Of a stretch of 64,000 bases of DNA, positions 20,764 through 29,494 are shown piece by piece. Under the pieces are notes generated by a model. It worked only from the letters and a program-made list of their open reading frames with translations, was not told the DNA's origin and ran no database searches. Both the position numbers and the translations under genes were made by a program. The stretch covers positions 166,143 to 230,142 of the forward strand of contig NZ_LNJZ01000005.1 of NCBI RefSeq assembly GCF_002866065.1, in the 5' to 3' direction. The DNA comes from Thiopseudomonas denitrificans. Its GTDB lineage: Bacteria; Pseudomonadota; Gammaproteobacteria; Pseudomonadales; Pseudomonadaceae. Numbering within the stretch: position 1 is the first letter of the stretch; each line of letters opens with the position of its first letter.

Positions 20764-21975
20764 TTATTGGCGATAGGTTTTCATGAAGTTGCCAATGCGG
20801 CCGATGGCGGTTTCCAGATCCTCCACCCGTGGCAGGGTGACGACGCGAAAGTGGTCCGGCCATGGCCAGTTGAAGGCGGTACCCTGCACGATCAGCAGCT
20901 TCTCCTGCAGCAGCAGGTCGAGCACGAACTTCTCGTCGTTGTGGATCGGGCAGACTTTCGGGTCGATGCGCGGAAAGGCGTAGAGTGCCCCCATCGGTTT
21001 CACGCAGCTGATGCCGGGAATGTCGTTGAGCAGCTCCCAGGCGCGGTTGCGCTGTTCCAGCAGGCGACCATTGGGCAGGACCAGATCGTTGATGCTCTGG
21101 TAGCCACCCAGTGCGGTCTGGATGGCGTGCTGCGCCGGTACGTTGGCACACAGACGCATGTTGGCCAGCATGTCCAGACCTTCGATGTAGCCTTTGGCAC
21201 GGCTTTTGGCACCGGAAACGATCAGCCAGCCGGAGCGGAAGCCGGCGACGCGATAGGATTTGGACAGGCCGTTGAAGGTCAGGAACAGCAAGTCATCGGC
21301 CAGCGAGGCGATGCAGGTGTGCCTGGCAGCATCGTAGAGGATCTTGTCGTAGATCTCGTCGGATAGCACGATCAGGTTGTGCTGGCGGGCGATCTCGACG
21401 ATTTCCTGCAGCAGCTCCTTCGAGTACACCGCGCCGGTCGGGTTGTTCGGGTTGATGATCAGGATTGCCTTGGTATTGGGCGTGATCTTGCTGCGGATGT
21501 CGTCCAGATCCGGGAACCAGCCGGCCTGTTCGTCGCACAGGTAATGCACCGGCTTGCCGCCGGACAGGGTGCAGGCAGCGGTCCACAGCGGATAGTCCGG
21601 TGCCGGGATCAGTACCTCGTCACCGTTGTTGAGCATGGCCTGCAGTGACATCACGATCAGTTCGGAGACGCCGTTACCCAGATAGATGTCCTCGATGCCG
21701 ACACCCTGGATGCTCATTTGCTGGCAATAATGCATGACCGCCTTGCGGGCACTGAACAGGCCCTTGGAGTCGCTGTAACCCTGCGCGGTCGGCAGGTTGA
21801 GAATCACGTCTTGCAGGATTTCCTCGGGCGCCTCGAAACCGAACGGCGCCGGATTGCCGATGTTCAGTTTGAGTACACGCTGGCCTTCGTCCTCCAGACG
21901 CTTGGCATGCTTCATCACCGGCCCGCGGATGTCGTAGCAAACGTTGGCCAGTTTGTTGGATTTGGTGAACTGCAT
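20764..21975 (-). CDS. alaA: Alanine aminotransferase AlaA (class I/II, PLP)
   Basis: AlaA makes alanine from pyruvate and glutamate; it is the main alanine-synthesising transaminase in E. coli. The 403-residue protein starts MQFTKSNKLANVCYDIRGPV and has the PLP fold-type I motifs: NPNNPTGAVY, LSDEIYDKI and the lysine of NGLSKSYRVAGFRSGW that binds PLP. The frame is open to 22296, but the conserved N-terminus sets the start at 21975. The neighbouring hypothetical gene and htpX follow downstream. Confidence 0.95.
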   Translation of the reverse strand: MQFTKSNKLANVCYDIRGPVMKHAKRLEDEGQRVLKLNIGNPAPFGFEAPEEILQDVILNLPTAQGYSDSKGLFSARKAVMHYCQQMSIQGVGIEDIYLGNGVSELIVMSLQAMLNNGDEVLIPAPDYPLWTAACTLSGGKPVHYLCDEQAGWFPDLDDIRSKITPNTKAILIINPNNPTGAVYSKELLQEIVEIARQHNLIVLSDEIYDKILYDAARHTCIASLADDLLFLTFNGLSKSYRVAGFRSGWLIVSGAKSRAKGYIEGLDMLANMRLCANVPAQHAIQTALGGYQSINDLVLPNGRLLEQRNRAWELLNDIPGISCVKPMGALYAFPRIDPKVCPIHNDEKFVLDLLLQEKLLIVQGTAFNWPWPDHFRVVTLPRVEDLETAIGRIGNFMKTYRQ

Positions 21976-22127
21976 GGGAAATGTCCTGCAAAATAAAAGG
22001 GTTACAGAATCATTGCGATGCTGGTGGGCCGCAGCAATGAAAACCTCGTCTATAATGCCAGTTTTTACCGGACAATGCTTGCCCCGCAAGGCGTGCAAAT
22101 CCGCACAGGTTGACCCGGGAGGCCCGA

Positions 22128-23030
22128 GTGCAGAATTCACTGGAAATTTTTTTACAGCGAGCCACACAAACCCTTGACCGGCTGGAGCCCATGTTGCCAT
22201 TGCAGCGCCAGCCGGTGGACTGGGCACATCATTTGGCGGCACGTTGGGTCGGCAGTCCGCAGGGCGGTCATCTGCGGCCGATCCAGGTGCGTTCAAAGCT
22301 CAAGCTGGATGATTTGCTCGGCGTTGAACGCCAGCGTGACCAGTTGCTGGTCAATACCCGCCAGTTTTTGCAGGGCCTGCCGTGCAACCACGCGCTGATG
22401 TGGGGCGCGCGCGGAACCGGCAAGTCCTCGCTGGTGCGGGCCATTCTTTCCGAGCATGCCGGGCAGGGCCTGCGCCTGATCGAGGTCGATCGCAATGATC
22501 TGGCCGAGCTGCCGCTGATCGTCGAATCACTGGGCGGACTGACACAAAAATTCATCGTGTTCTGTGATGATCTGTCATTCGAGCCGGGCGAGGGCGATTA
22601 CCGCCTGCTGAAAAGCATCCTTGACGGCTCACTGGAGCAGGCACCGGACAACGTGGTGTTGTACGCCACCTCCAACCGCCGCCACCTGTTGCCCGAATAC
22701 CAGAGTGACAACCAGAACTGGCAGCGCGGCGAAACCGGCGAGCTGCATCCGAGCGAGGCGGTGGAGGACAAGATCGCATTGTCCGACCGTTTTGGCCTGT
22801 GGCTGTCATTCTACGCTTTCAGCCAGGACCACTATCTGGATGTGGTCAGCCACTGGATCAGCCATTATGCGGCACCGCTCAAGATGGGCTGGCAACGTGA
22901 TGAAACCTTCGAAAAGGAGGCGATCCGCTGGGCGCAGGCCCGTGGCAACCGAAATGGACGTTGTGCCGAGCAGTTTGCCCGGCACTGGGTGGGTCGGCAG
23001 GCCCTCTCGCTTTTACCGCAAACACCTTGA
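22128..23030 (+). CDS. DUF815-family ATP-binding protein
   Basis: A 300-residue P-loop ATPase of the DUF815 family (AAA+-like). Walker A is GARGTGKSSLV, Walker B is FIVFCDDLSF, and a sensor-like YATSNRRHLLPE follows; the conserved ending is WAQARGNRNGRCAEQFARHW. The cellular role of the family is not established. I place the start at the GTG at 22128, behind GGGAGG; a TTG at 22110 is also in frame. It diverges from alaA and is followed after 14 bases by another conserved gene. Confidence 0.88.
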   Translation: MQNSLEIFLQRATQTLDRLEPMLPLQRQPVDWAHHLAARWVGSPQGGHLRPIQVRSKLKLDDLLGVERQRDQLLVNTRQFLQGLPCNHALMWGARGTGKSSLVRAILSEHAGQGLRLIEVDRNDLAELPLIVESLGGLTQKFIVFCDDLSFEPGEGDYRLLKSILDGSLEQAPDNVVLYATSNRRHLLPEYQSDNQNWQRGETGELHPSEAVEDKIALSDRFGLWLSFYAFSQDHYLDVVSHWISHYAAPLKMGWQRDETFEKEAIRWAQARGNRNGRCAEQFARHWVGRQALSLLPQTP

Positions 23031-23044
23031 ACTCGGGAGCTTTT

Positions 23045-23452
23045 ATGCCGGATACACACACGCAGCACCATATTGTCCTGTTGCAGTACCTGCGGCAGGT
23101 GATCCAGACCCTGGCCGAAGAGGACCTGGTACCGGAGGAACACCAGGGTTTCATCCAGCGCTATGACGAGCTGATTGCACAGATGCAGCGCGGTGATGAC
23201 GAGCGTTACCTGGGGCAGGAGCTGGTCAGTCAGGTGTTTCAGCGTTACCCGCAAATCGCCCACCAGGTGCCGCGGGACCTGCTGTGGTTTTTCGGTGGCG
23301 AATGTCTGCACTTCATGCCGGACGAGGAAATTGCCAATTATCAGCTGCTGGACGAGCGGCGTTCGATTGCGCTGGAGCGGGGCGAAGCGTTCGACTGGGA
23401 TGCCGAGGTGCGACTGATGTTCATGCCGGTTGCCGGGCAGGGAAAACACTGA
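23045..23452 (+). CDS. Conserved hypothetical protein (PA2817-like)
   Basis: A 135-residue acidic soluble protein with the conserved-looking core QIAHQVPRDLLWFFGGECLHFMPDEEIANYQLLDERR. Similar proteins of unknown role occur in Pseudomonas. The ATG at 23045 follows GGGAG. It is probably cotranscribed with the DUF815 ATPase gene, and the promoter of the next tRNA operon begins 13 bases after its stop. Confidence 0.82.
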   Translation: MPDTHTQHHIVLLQYLRQVIQTLAEEDLVPEEHQGFIQRYDELIAQMQRGDDERYLGQELVSQVFQRYPQIAHQVPRDLLWFFGGECLHFMPDEEIANYQLLDERRSIALERGEAFDWDAEVRLMFMPVAGQGKH

Positions 23453-23464
23453 TTGAAAAAAAGC

Positions 23465-23493
23465 TTGACGGCGCCGCAACGAGCCACTAGAAT
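23465..23493 (+). promoter_or_regulatory. Promoter of the tRNA-Glu/Gly operon
   Basis: TTGACG, 17 bases, TAGAAT, then a GC-rich discriminator (GCGCACC). The layout matches the promoter of the other tRNA operon at 9961. Confidence 0.75.
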
Positions 23494-23564
23494 GCGCACC
23501 ACTTCCAGCGAACAGCCCGAAAGGCGGCGCAGGAAGCGGTAACTGTTAAAAGTTCCAAGGCTGC

Positions 23565-23640
23565 GTCCCCTTCGTCTAGTGGCCTAGGACACCGCCCTTT
23601 CACGGCGGTAACAGGGGTTCGAGTCCCCTAGGGGACGCCA
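23565..23640 (+). tRNA. tRNA-Glu (anticodon TTC), copy 2
   Basis: 76 nt with encoded CCA, identical to 10122-10197. Confidence 0.97.
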
Positions 23641-23646
23641 TATCAA

Positions 23647-23722
<76 letters not shown>

Positions 23723-23738
23723 GATCAGGCGTCAAGCC

Positions 23739-23768
23739 AAAAAAGAGCCCTTTTGGGGCTCTTTTTTT
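23739..23768 (+). terminator. Terminator of the tRNA-Glu/Gly operon
   Basis: AAGAGCCC and GGGCTCTT stem with a T-rich loop and a seven-base T run. Confidence 0.88.
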
Positions 23769-23847
23769 ATGTCCGTGATTTTTCTGGTGCGGCACATTGT
23801 AATGGTGTGCAATGCCCGTAATGTACGGTTGGCTGCATGATGTGTAT

Positions 23848-23883
23848 CAAAACGGCGCTACCGCGATGGAGCGCCGTTTTTTG
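23848..23883. terminator. Terminator after the nitroreductase gene
   Basis: AAAACGGCGCT and AGCGCCGTTTT pair around a 10-base loop, with flanking A and T runs; it ends the minus-strand gene at 23891. Confidence 0.85.
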
Positions 23884-23890
23884 TGCGGAA

Positions 23891-24487
23891 TCAGTCAAAA
23901 ACCCGGAAGCGTTCCGCGTCGTCCATGTATTCCTTGTCACCGATTTCTGCGGCATGCCCGCCAAAAGGCATCTGGGCGCTCAGTTGCCAGCTTGCCGGCA
24001 GATCCCAGGTGGTGCGCACCTGCTCGTCGATCAGCGGGTTGTAATGCTGCAGGCTGGCACCGATACCGGCACCGGCCAGGGCCGTCCAGACCGCGAACTG
24101 CGCCATACCGGCGGAGTTGGCCGAAAAGACGGGAAACTTGTCGGCATACAGCGCGAATTTGTCTTGCAGCTCGCTGATGACATTGGCGTCCTCGAAAAAC
24201 AGTATGGTGCCTGCAGCGGCGGCAAAGCTGTCCATTTTCTGCTCGGTGGCAGAAAACTGCTCCGGCGCGACCAGCGGGCGCAGGGTTTCCTTGACCAGTT
24301 CGTTCCAGAACCTGGTGTGCTGGTCTCTAAACAGGACCACGGCTCGTGAGCTTTGTGAATTGAAGGCGGAAGGGGATTCGCGAATCACTGATTTGACCAG
24401 TTGTGCAACCTCCGAGGCAGGCAGTGGCAGGCTGTTATTCAGGGCATACTGGGTGCGGCGTTTCTGAAACATTGCAAGGGCGCTCAT
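23891..24487 (-). CDS. Nitroreductase family protein (Frm2-like)
   Basis: A 198-residue FMN-dependent nitroreductase-like protein. The sequence follows the subgroup related to yeast Frm2/Hbn1: RRTQYALNN, ESPSAFNSQSSRAVVLF, ATEQKMDSFAAAAGTILFFED, FAVWTALAGAGIGASLQHYNPLID and MPFGGHAAEIGDKEYM. Substrates in bacteria are not established; nitroaromatics or quinones are likely. The ATG at 24487 has GGGAGA in front; longer open sequence to 24850 is not coding-like. It is an isolated gene between a tRNA operon and a small membrane protein. Confidence 0.9.
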   Translation of the reverse strand: MSALAMFQKRRTQYALNNSLPLPASEVAQLVKSVIRESPSAFNSQSSRAVVLFRDQHTRFWNELVKETLRPLVAPEQFSATEQKMDSFAAAAGTILFFEDANVISELQDKFALYADKFPVFSANSAGMAQFAVWTALAGAGIGASLQHYNPLIDEQVRTTWDLPASWQLSAQMPFGGHAAEIGDKEYMDDAERFRVFD

Positions 24488-24666
24488 GCGGGTCTCCCGG
24501 GCAGGATTTGAGAAGGAGTGGTCAGGCCTTTGACCTGGCAACCGGCCTGATTCTAGCGCAAAAGAGCAGGGGTGGCTGGGCATCTTGTGCCGGAACTGCA
24601 GGCATGGAAGGGTGCAGGCGTGCTGCGAAGGCCGGGAGAAAGGGAAGGGCTTGCCGGGTGAAACAG

Positions 24667-24692
24667 GCATGGCCTGCAGGGGCAGGCCATGC
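24667..24692. other. Perfect 11-bp hairpin between two minus-strand genes
   Basis: GCATGGCCTGC and GCAGGCCATGC enclose AGGG. On the minus strand it follows the small membrane protein gene and is followed by only three Ts, so it may be a weak terminator or an mRNA end stabiliser. Confidence 0.45.
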
Positions 24693-24707
24693 TGAAGGAG
24701 GGGGGGG

Positions 24708-24923
24708 TTACTGGTTGGAGCCGGAAGTGTTGTCGGCTTTCCTGATTTGCTCCAGTGCTTCCCATGCCTTGGCAAAGATGAAAGGAATGACGGCGAATGC
24801 GATGGCAATGGTGGCGGTTGCGGTTTGTTGGGCCGCATCTTTGGCACCACCCAGCCAGAGAAGAAGAACTGCTGCGGCTATGCCGGTTCCAACAAGGGTG
24901 ACGATCCAGGCGTTTTTCTGCAT
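24708..24923 (-). CDS. Small hypothetical membrane protein
   Basis: A 71-residue protein with two likely membrane helices (about 7-24, VTLVGTGIAAAVLLLWL, and 37-53, ATIAIAFAVIPFIFAKA) and a short charged tail (EALEQIRKADNTSGSNQ). An AAGG site precedes the ATG. No family is recognised. It resembles other small paired-helix inner-membrane proteins whose role is unknown. Confidence 0.65.
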   Translation of the reverse strand: MQKNAWIVTLVGTGIAAAVLLLWLGGAKDAAQQTATATIAIAFAVIPFIFAKAWEALEQIRKADNTSGSNQ

Positions 24924-25059
24924 GACCTTTTTATCCTGTGAATTGAAAATTTAGCTCAACATAGTGGTGTCAAATAAAACAAGTAACGGTATCGCTGTCA
25001 AGCGCGATGCCGCCGGATGCTTGAGTCAGGTCATGCCGGCGATCGGTTCGCAAGAGCGG

Positions 25060-25086
25060 CAAATATGGCAATTACGGGCATATTTG
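25060..25086. promoter_or_regulatory. Operator-like inverted repeat upstream of sstT
   Basis: CAAATATG and CATATTTG are perfect complements separated by 11 bases, 52 bases before the sstT start. A possible -10, TAGAAT, lies at 25101-25106, so the dyad would cover the -35 region. Confidence 0.45.
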
Positions 25087-25138
25087 TTCTGTATTCGGGG
25101 TAGAATCACGGTTTGTCCATACACCCAAAGAACATCAC

Positions 25139-26362
25139 ATGAACCTGAGCTACTTTACATCCCTCCTGAACCGCACCGGCCTTGTGGTGCAAATCCTGAT
25201 TGGCATGCTGGCGGGTGTCCTGCTGGCGCTGTTGGCACCGGGCTGGGCGGGCAAGGTCTCCCTGCTGGGCGAATTGTTCATTTCCGCCCTGAAGTCGGTC
25301 GCGCCGGTACTGGTCTTCATTCTGGTAACGGCGGCCATTTCCCGTTACGACAGCGAGCAGCCAACCCATATCCGTCCCATTCTGGTGCTGTACCTGGTCG
25401 GTACCTTCGGGGCAGCAGTGATAGCGGTCATTGCCAGCCTGATGTTTCCCACGCAGCTGGTGTTGGTCAATGCGGCGGATATCGCGGCGGTCCCGCCCGC
25501 CGAGGTTAACGATGTGTTGAAAACACTGGTGCTGTCGATGGTTGCGAACCCCGTTCAGGCCATCGCAGATGCCAACTTCATCGGCATCCTGGCCTGGGCC
25601 GTCGGCCTGGGTATTGCGCTGCGTCATGCATCGGATACCACCCGTCGTGTCATGCATGACCTGGCCGACAGCGTGTCATGGATCATCCGCTGGGTGATCC
25701 GCCTGGCACCGCTGGGCATTTTCGGCCTGGTGGCAACCACCGTGGCCGAGGCCGGCCTTTCGACCCTTGGCAATTATCTGCACCTGTTGCTGGTTCTGCT
25801 GGGCTCGATGCTGGTGGTTGCCCTGTTGCTCAATCCGCTGCTGGTGTGGTGGAAGATTCGCAGCAACCCTTACCCGCTGGTGCTGCGTTGCTTGCGTGAA
25901 AGTGGTATCACTGCGTTCTTTACCCGCTCTTCGGCGGCCAATATTCCGGTCAACATGGAGCTGGCTAAACGTCTTGATCTGGATTACGCCACCTATTCGG
26001 TATCCATTCCCCTGGGTGCCACCATCAACATGGCGGGTGCTGCAATCACCATCGGCGTGCTGACGCTGGCTGCCGTGCATACGCTGGGCATCGATGTCAG
26101 CTTTGGTACCGCCGTGCTGCTGTGCGTGGTGTCTGCTGTCTGTGCTTGCGGTGCATCAGGCGTTGCCGGTGGTTCGCTGTTGCTGATTCCGCTGGCCTGC
26201 AGCCTGTTCGGTATCGACACCGATACCTCGATGCGGGTGGTCGCCATCGGCTTCATCATTGGGGTTTTGCAGGATTCTGCCGAAACAGCGCTCAACTCAT
26301 CGACGGATGTGCTGTTTACTGCTGCTTCGGACATTGCAGCCAAACGCCAGGCAGGAATCTGA
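25139..26362 (+). CDS. sstT: Serine/threonine:sodium symporter SstT
   Basis: SstT imports serine and threonine with Na+ across the inner membrane. The 407-residue protein has the dicarboxylate/amino-acid:cation symporter fold, with hairpin motifs [50 protein letters not shown] and [24 protein letters not shown]. The start ATG at 25139 gives [17 protein letters not shown] Nudix gene starts 4 bases after its stop. An inverted repeat upstream may be an operator. Nearby hom-thrC make threonine, but they are separate units. Confidence 0.95.
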   Translation: MNLSYFTSLLNRTGLVVQILIGMLAGVLLALLAPGWAGKVSLLGELFISALKSVAPVLVFILVTAAISRYDSEQPTHIRPILVLYLVGTFGAAVIAVIASLMFPTQLVLVNAADIAAVPPAEVNDVLKTLVLSMVANPVQAIADANFIGILAWAVGLGIALRHASDTTRRVMHDLADSVSWIIRWVIRLAPLGIFGLVATTVAEAGLSTLGNYLHLLLVLLGSMLVVALLLNPLLVWWKIRSNPYPLVLRCLRESGITAFFTRSSAANIPVNMELAKRLDLDYATYSVSIPLGATINMAGAAITIGVLTLAAVHTLGIDVSFGTAVLLCVVSAVCACGASGVAGGSLLLIPLACSLFGIDTDTSMRVVAIGFIIGVLQDSAETALNSSTDVLFTAASDIAAKRQAGI

Positions 26363-26366
26363 CTGC

Positions 26367-26924
26367 ATGAACCTGACGGAAACCCGGGTCAACTCTGCGA
26401 CCCGTTTTACAGGCAACATCATCAATGTGCGCGTTGATCAGGTACGTCTGCCTGACGGGCGTCTGGCCGATCGTGAATGTGTGCAGCACCCGGGCGGTGC
26501 TGCCGTGCTGGCGGTCACGCCACAGCAGCAAGTCATTCTGGTGCGCCAGCACCGCTATGTCTGTGGCCGGGACATGCTGGAACTACCGGCCGGAAAGCTT
26601 GATGCAGGGGAAGAGCCGGCTGGCTGCGCCCTGCGCGAGCTGGCGGAGGAGACACCCTATACCGCAGGTTCGGTGCAGCTGGTGCATGCTTTCTACTCGA
26701 CCCCGGGATTTTGCAACGAGAAGATTTACCTGTTCTGGGCGCAGGATGTCGAGGCCAACAGCCAGGCTGTACCCGACGATGGCGAACTGCTGGAACTGGT
26801 GTTGCTTGACGCACAGCAGGTACGTGAAGCATTGGCGCAGCAGCGTATCGAGGATGGTAAAACCCTGGTAGCGCTGTATTGGTGGCTGGCCGGCGGAGCA
26901 GGGGGTGGCACTTTGCCGGCATGA
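26367..26924 (+). CDS. Nudix hydrolase (ADP-ribose pyrophosphatase-like)
   Basis: A 185-residue Nudix protein, similar in layout to ADP-ribose/ADP-sugar pyrophosphatases of the NudF type (VILVRQHRYVCGRDMLELPAGKLD, then AFYSTPGFCNEKIYLFWA). The Nudix box runs GKLDAGEEPAGCALRELAEETPY: the catalytic REL-EE core is present but the conserved Gly of the final GU position is Pro. It follows sstT by 4 bases and is likely translated from the same message. The activity is expected to be hydrolysis of a nucleoside diphosphate linked to another group; the substrate is not certain. Confidence 0.88.
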   Translation: MNLTETRVNSATRFTGNIINVRVDQVRLPDGRLADRECVQHPGGAAVLAVTPQQQVILVRQHRYVCGRDMLELPAGKLDAGEEPAGCALRELAEETPYTAGSVQLVHAFYSTPGFCNEKIYLFWAQDVEANSQAVPDDGELLELVLLDAQQVREALAQQRIEDGKTLVALYWWLAGGAGGGTLPA

Positions 26925-27034
26925 GGAATATCAAGCTTTGCTTCCGTGCCTGTACCAGGCTGCCGGGAATTGCAGTCGTGCAGGCCGGCTTGCGGATATG
27001 ATGACAGGCCAGAAAACTGGATGTTGGTGGTGAT

Positions 27035-29026
27035 ATGAGCTTTTTGAATCGACTGAGCATCAGCCGCAAATTGATGTTGATCCTTGCCTTGCCGTTGCTG
27101 GGGCTGGGTTATTTTTCCGGCTCGGCATTGCTTGAGCAGGTGCATGTGTGGCGGCAGGCAGCCCAGCTGGAGCAGCTGACCCGGCTCTCGGGGCAGTCCA
27201 GCCTGCTGCTCAAGGAGCTGCAGCGGGAAAGAGGGCGTACCGGTACTTATCTGGGGGCTTCCGGACAGCGTTTCGGCAGCGAACTGCAGCAGCAGATACA
27301 GGCCACCGATATACAGGTGGCGGCTTTGCGGGCGACTTTGCGCCAGCTCGACATGGAGCGCCATGGCAGTGCCTTTGCCGTGGCGTGGCACGATTTTCTG
27401 CAGGTGCTTGATGGCCTGGAAAACCACCGCAGCCAGGTTCGTGACGTTCGCATAGTGGCGGCTGAAGGTATTGGGTATTACACCGGCCTGAACGCGCTAT
27501 TGCTGAAAACGGTTGACAGCCTGGCCCGGGTCGATGCCGCGCGCGAGCTGGCCGATCCGGTTACCACCTATGTCAGCGCACTGTATGCCTCCGAAGCTGC
27601 AGGCATCGAACGGGCTACGCTGAGTGCGGCGTTTGGTGCTGATGACCTGCCGCGACCGGTCCTGCAGCGGGTCATCATGCTGATGAGCAACCAGGACATG
27701 TATGTGCAGGCCCTGCTGGCGGCGGCATCTCCGGCCCAGCAGGCGTTGTTCCGGGCAACCATGCAGGTACCGGTGGCCGGGCAGGTTGACCAGTTGCGCC
27801 AGCAGGCGATCGACCGCTCGGGTGGTAGCCTTGGAACGGATTCCGGGCAATGGTTTGATCTGTCAACCAGCAAGATTGACCTGTACCACGAACTGGCTAC
27901 CCACTATGCCTCGGATCTGGAACAAGCAGCCGAGCGCCTGATCGACAGGGCGCAGGGAGCATTCTGGATCGCCTTGGTGGTTGCTGTAGGCGTATTCGTG
28001 GTTGCCTTGCTGTTCTCATATTACCTGGCCCGGCTGATTGTCTCCCGGATTCGCAACCTGCACGGGATCATCACGCAGGTTGAGCAGAGCAATGACCTGA
28101 ATGTGCGGGTGGCGGTCAGCTCCGGCGATGAAATCGGCCAGGTGGCTGGCGCTTTCAACCGGATGCTGGAAAAATTTCATGCAACTGTGGTGCACATGCA
28201 CCAGTCATCGACCCAGGTGGCTGCCACGGCGGAAGAGCTGTCGGCTACCACGGAACAGGCTGACCGCGGCATCCAGCAGAATCGCAACGAAACCGACCAG
28301 ACCGTGGTTGCCATGAACGAGATGGCTGCCACCGTGCAGGAGGTGGCGCAAAACACTGCCGCCGCCGCGATGGCGGCGCAGGATGCCGAGCAGCTGGGTA
28401 ACGACAGCAATCTGGTGGTGCGGGATGTGCTGCTCAAGATTCGCACGCTGGAAGAGGAAACCGGGCAAGCGGCCGGAGTCATTGGCCGGCTCGACCATGA
28501 CAGCCAGCAAATCGGCCGGGTGCTGGATGTGATTCGCGGCATTGCCGAGCAGACCAATCTGTTGGCCCTGAATGCGGCTATCGAGGCGGCGCGTGCCGGC
28601 GAGGCAGGGCGTGGTTTTGCGGTGGTGGCTGACGAGGTCAGGACGCTGGCTACCCATACCCAGAACTCGACCGAAGAAATCCATCAGCTGATTGCCGGCT
28701 TGCAAAAGGGCGCGGTCGAGGCAGTCAGCGTGATGCAGCAGGTCAGCCGGCAGGCTGACGAAAGCGTGGAAATGGTGGAGCGCTCATCCGGCCTGCAGGA
28801 TGAGGTGACAGAGAACCTGCGCACCATTACCAGCATGAACCGGCAGATTGCCGCTGCAACGGAAGAGCAGCGGGCGGTGACCGACGAAATCAACCGGAGT
28901 CTGGTGAATATCGGCGGTGTCACCGAACAGACCGCTGAAAGCTCGCAGCAAATTGCCCTGGCCAGCGAGGAACTGGCCCGACTGGCCAGCGAGATGCAGG
29001 AGCTGGTACAGCAGTTCCGTACCTGA
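27035..29026 (+). CDS. Methyl-accepting chemotaxis protein with NIT-type sensor domain
   Basis: This 663-residue chemoreceptor has an N-terminal membrane helix (about 15-33), a periplasmic helical domain of about 280 residues beginning with the nitrate/nitrite-sensing-like LLLKELQRERGRTGTYLGASG, a second membrane helix (about 310-330), a HAMP domain (about 331-385), and the cytoplasmic signalling helices with the hairpin tip IAEQTNLLALNAAIEAARAGEAGRGFAVVADEVRTLA. No C-terminal CheR-binding pentapeptide is seen. NIT domains bind nitrate or nitrite in several receptors, so a taxis response to these is a reasonable guess. It starts with ATG at 27035 behind GGTGGTG. Confidence 0.9.
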   Translation: MSFLNRLSISRKLMLILALPLLGLGYFSGSALLEQVHVWRQAAQLEQLTRLSGQSSLLLKELQRERGRTGTYLGASGQRFGSELQQQIQATDIQVAALRATLRQLDMERHGSAFAVAWHDFLQVLDGLENHRSQVRDVRIVAAEGIGYYTGLNALLLKTVDSLARVDAARELADPVTTYVSALYASEAAGIERATLSAAFGADDLPRPVLQRVIMLMSNQDMYVQALLAAASPAQQALFRATMQVPVAGQVDQLRQQAIDRSGGSLGTDSGQWFDLSTSKIDLYHELATHYASDLEQAAERLIDRAQGAFWIALVVAVGVFVVALLFSYYLARLIVSRIRNLHGIITQVEQSNDLNVRVAVSSGDEIGQVAGAFNRMLEKFHATVVHMHQSSTQVAATAEELSATTEQADRGIQQNRNETDQTVVAMNEMAATVQEVAQNTAAAAMAAQDAEQLGNDSNLVVRDVLLKIRTLEEETGQAAGVIGRLDHDSQQIGRVLDVIRGIAEQTNLLALNAAIEAARAGEAGRGFAVVADEVRTLATHTQNSTEEIHQLIAGLQKGAVEAVSVMQQVSRQADESVEMVERSSGLQDEVTENLRTITSMNRQIAAATEEQRAVTDEINRSLVNIGGVTEQTAESSQQIALASEELARLASEMQELVQQFRT

Positions 29027-29056
29027 TCAGGCCGGGCGGCAGAGGTGGACGCGGGC

Positions 29057-29098
29057 AAACGGGAGGTTTATCCTCTCAGGTGTTCGTGCCTCCCGTTT
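29057..29098 (+). terminator. Possible terminator after the chemoreceptor gene
   Basis: AAACGGGAGG and CCTCCCGTTT form a perfect 10-bp stem around a 22-base loop; only three Ts follow, so efficiency is uncertain. Confidence 0.45.
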
Positions 29099-29147
29099 CC
29101 GGGGAAGAGGGCATGCCCATTAGCGTTCCTTGTGTTAGGAGAACCCC

Positions 29148-29378
29148 ATGTCAGATGTATGGCTGACCAGCCTGATTACGGAAACACCGCAGCAAGGGTT
29201 TGAGCTGGCGATTACCCTGAGCCGTCGTGGCGTCAAGTACACCCAGCCTGATCCTGAAGTGCTGCACAAGCTGCGCCCCGAGTATGCCAATTCGGCTGAC
29301 GCCCTGACCGCTGCCTCCCAGGTGATAGCGGTGAATTTCCAGACAGTCGCCGCTGCCAACAACTACTGGCGCAAGTAG
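29148..29378 (+). CDS. Hypothetical 76-residue protein
   Basis: A small soluble protein (MSDVWLTSLITETPQQGFELAITLSRRGVKYTQPDPEVLHKLRPEY) with a strong TAGGAG ribosome site 6 bases before the ATG and a terminator right after the gene, so it is very likely expressed as its own unit. No domain is recognised; it may be a short helical DNA- or protein-binding module. In Pseudomonas, xerD precedes dsbC; here this gene takes that position. Confidence 0.7.
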   Translation: MSDVWLTSLITETPQQGFELAITLSRRGVKYTQPDPEVLHKLRPEYANSADALTAASQVIAVNFQTVAAANNYWRK

Positions 29379-29387
29379 TTCCCTGAC

Positions 29388-29418
29388 GGCCCGTACCGCC
29401 GGTGCGGGCCGCTTTCAT
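29388..29418 (+). terminator. Terminator after the 76-residue protein gene
   Basis: GGCCCGTACC pairs with GGTGCGGGCC (one wobble) around a GCC loop, then GCTTTCATT. The T run is short. Confidence 0.6.
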
Positions 29419-29494
29419 TCTGTTCCGCGCGCTTTACCGGTCGCGCTGTGGCACCCGCTGCAGTTGTGTTAGAATCCGGATTTTTCGGGTGTCC

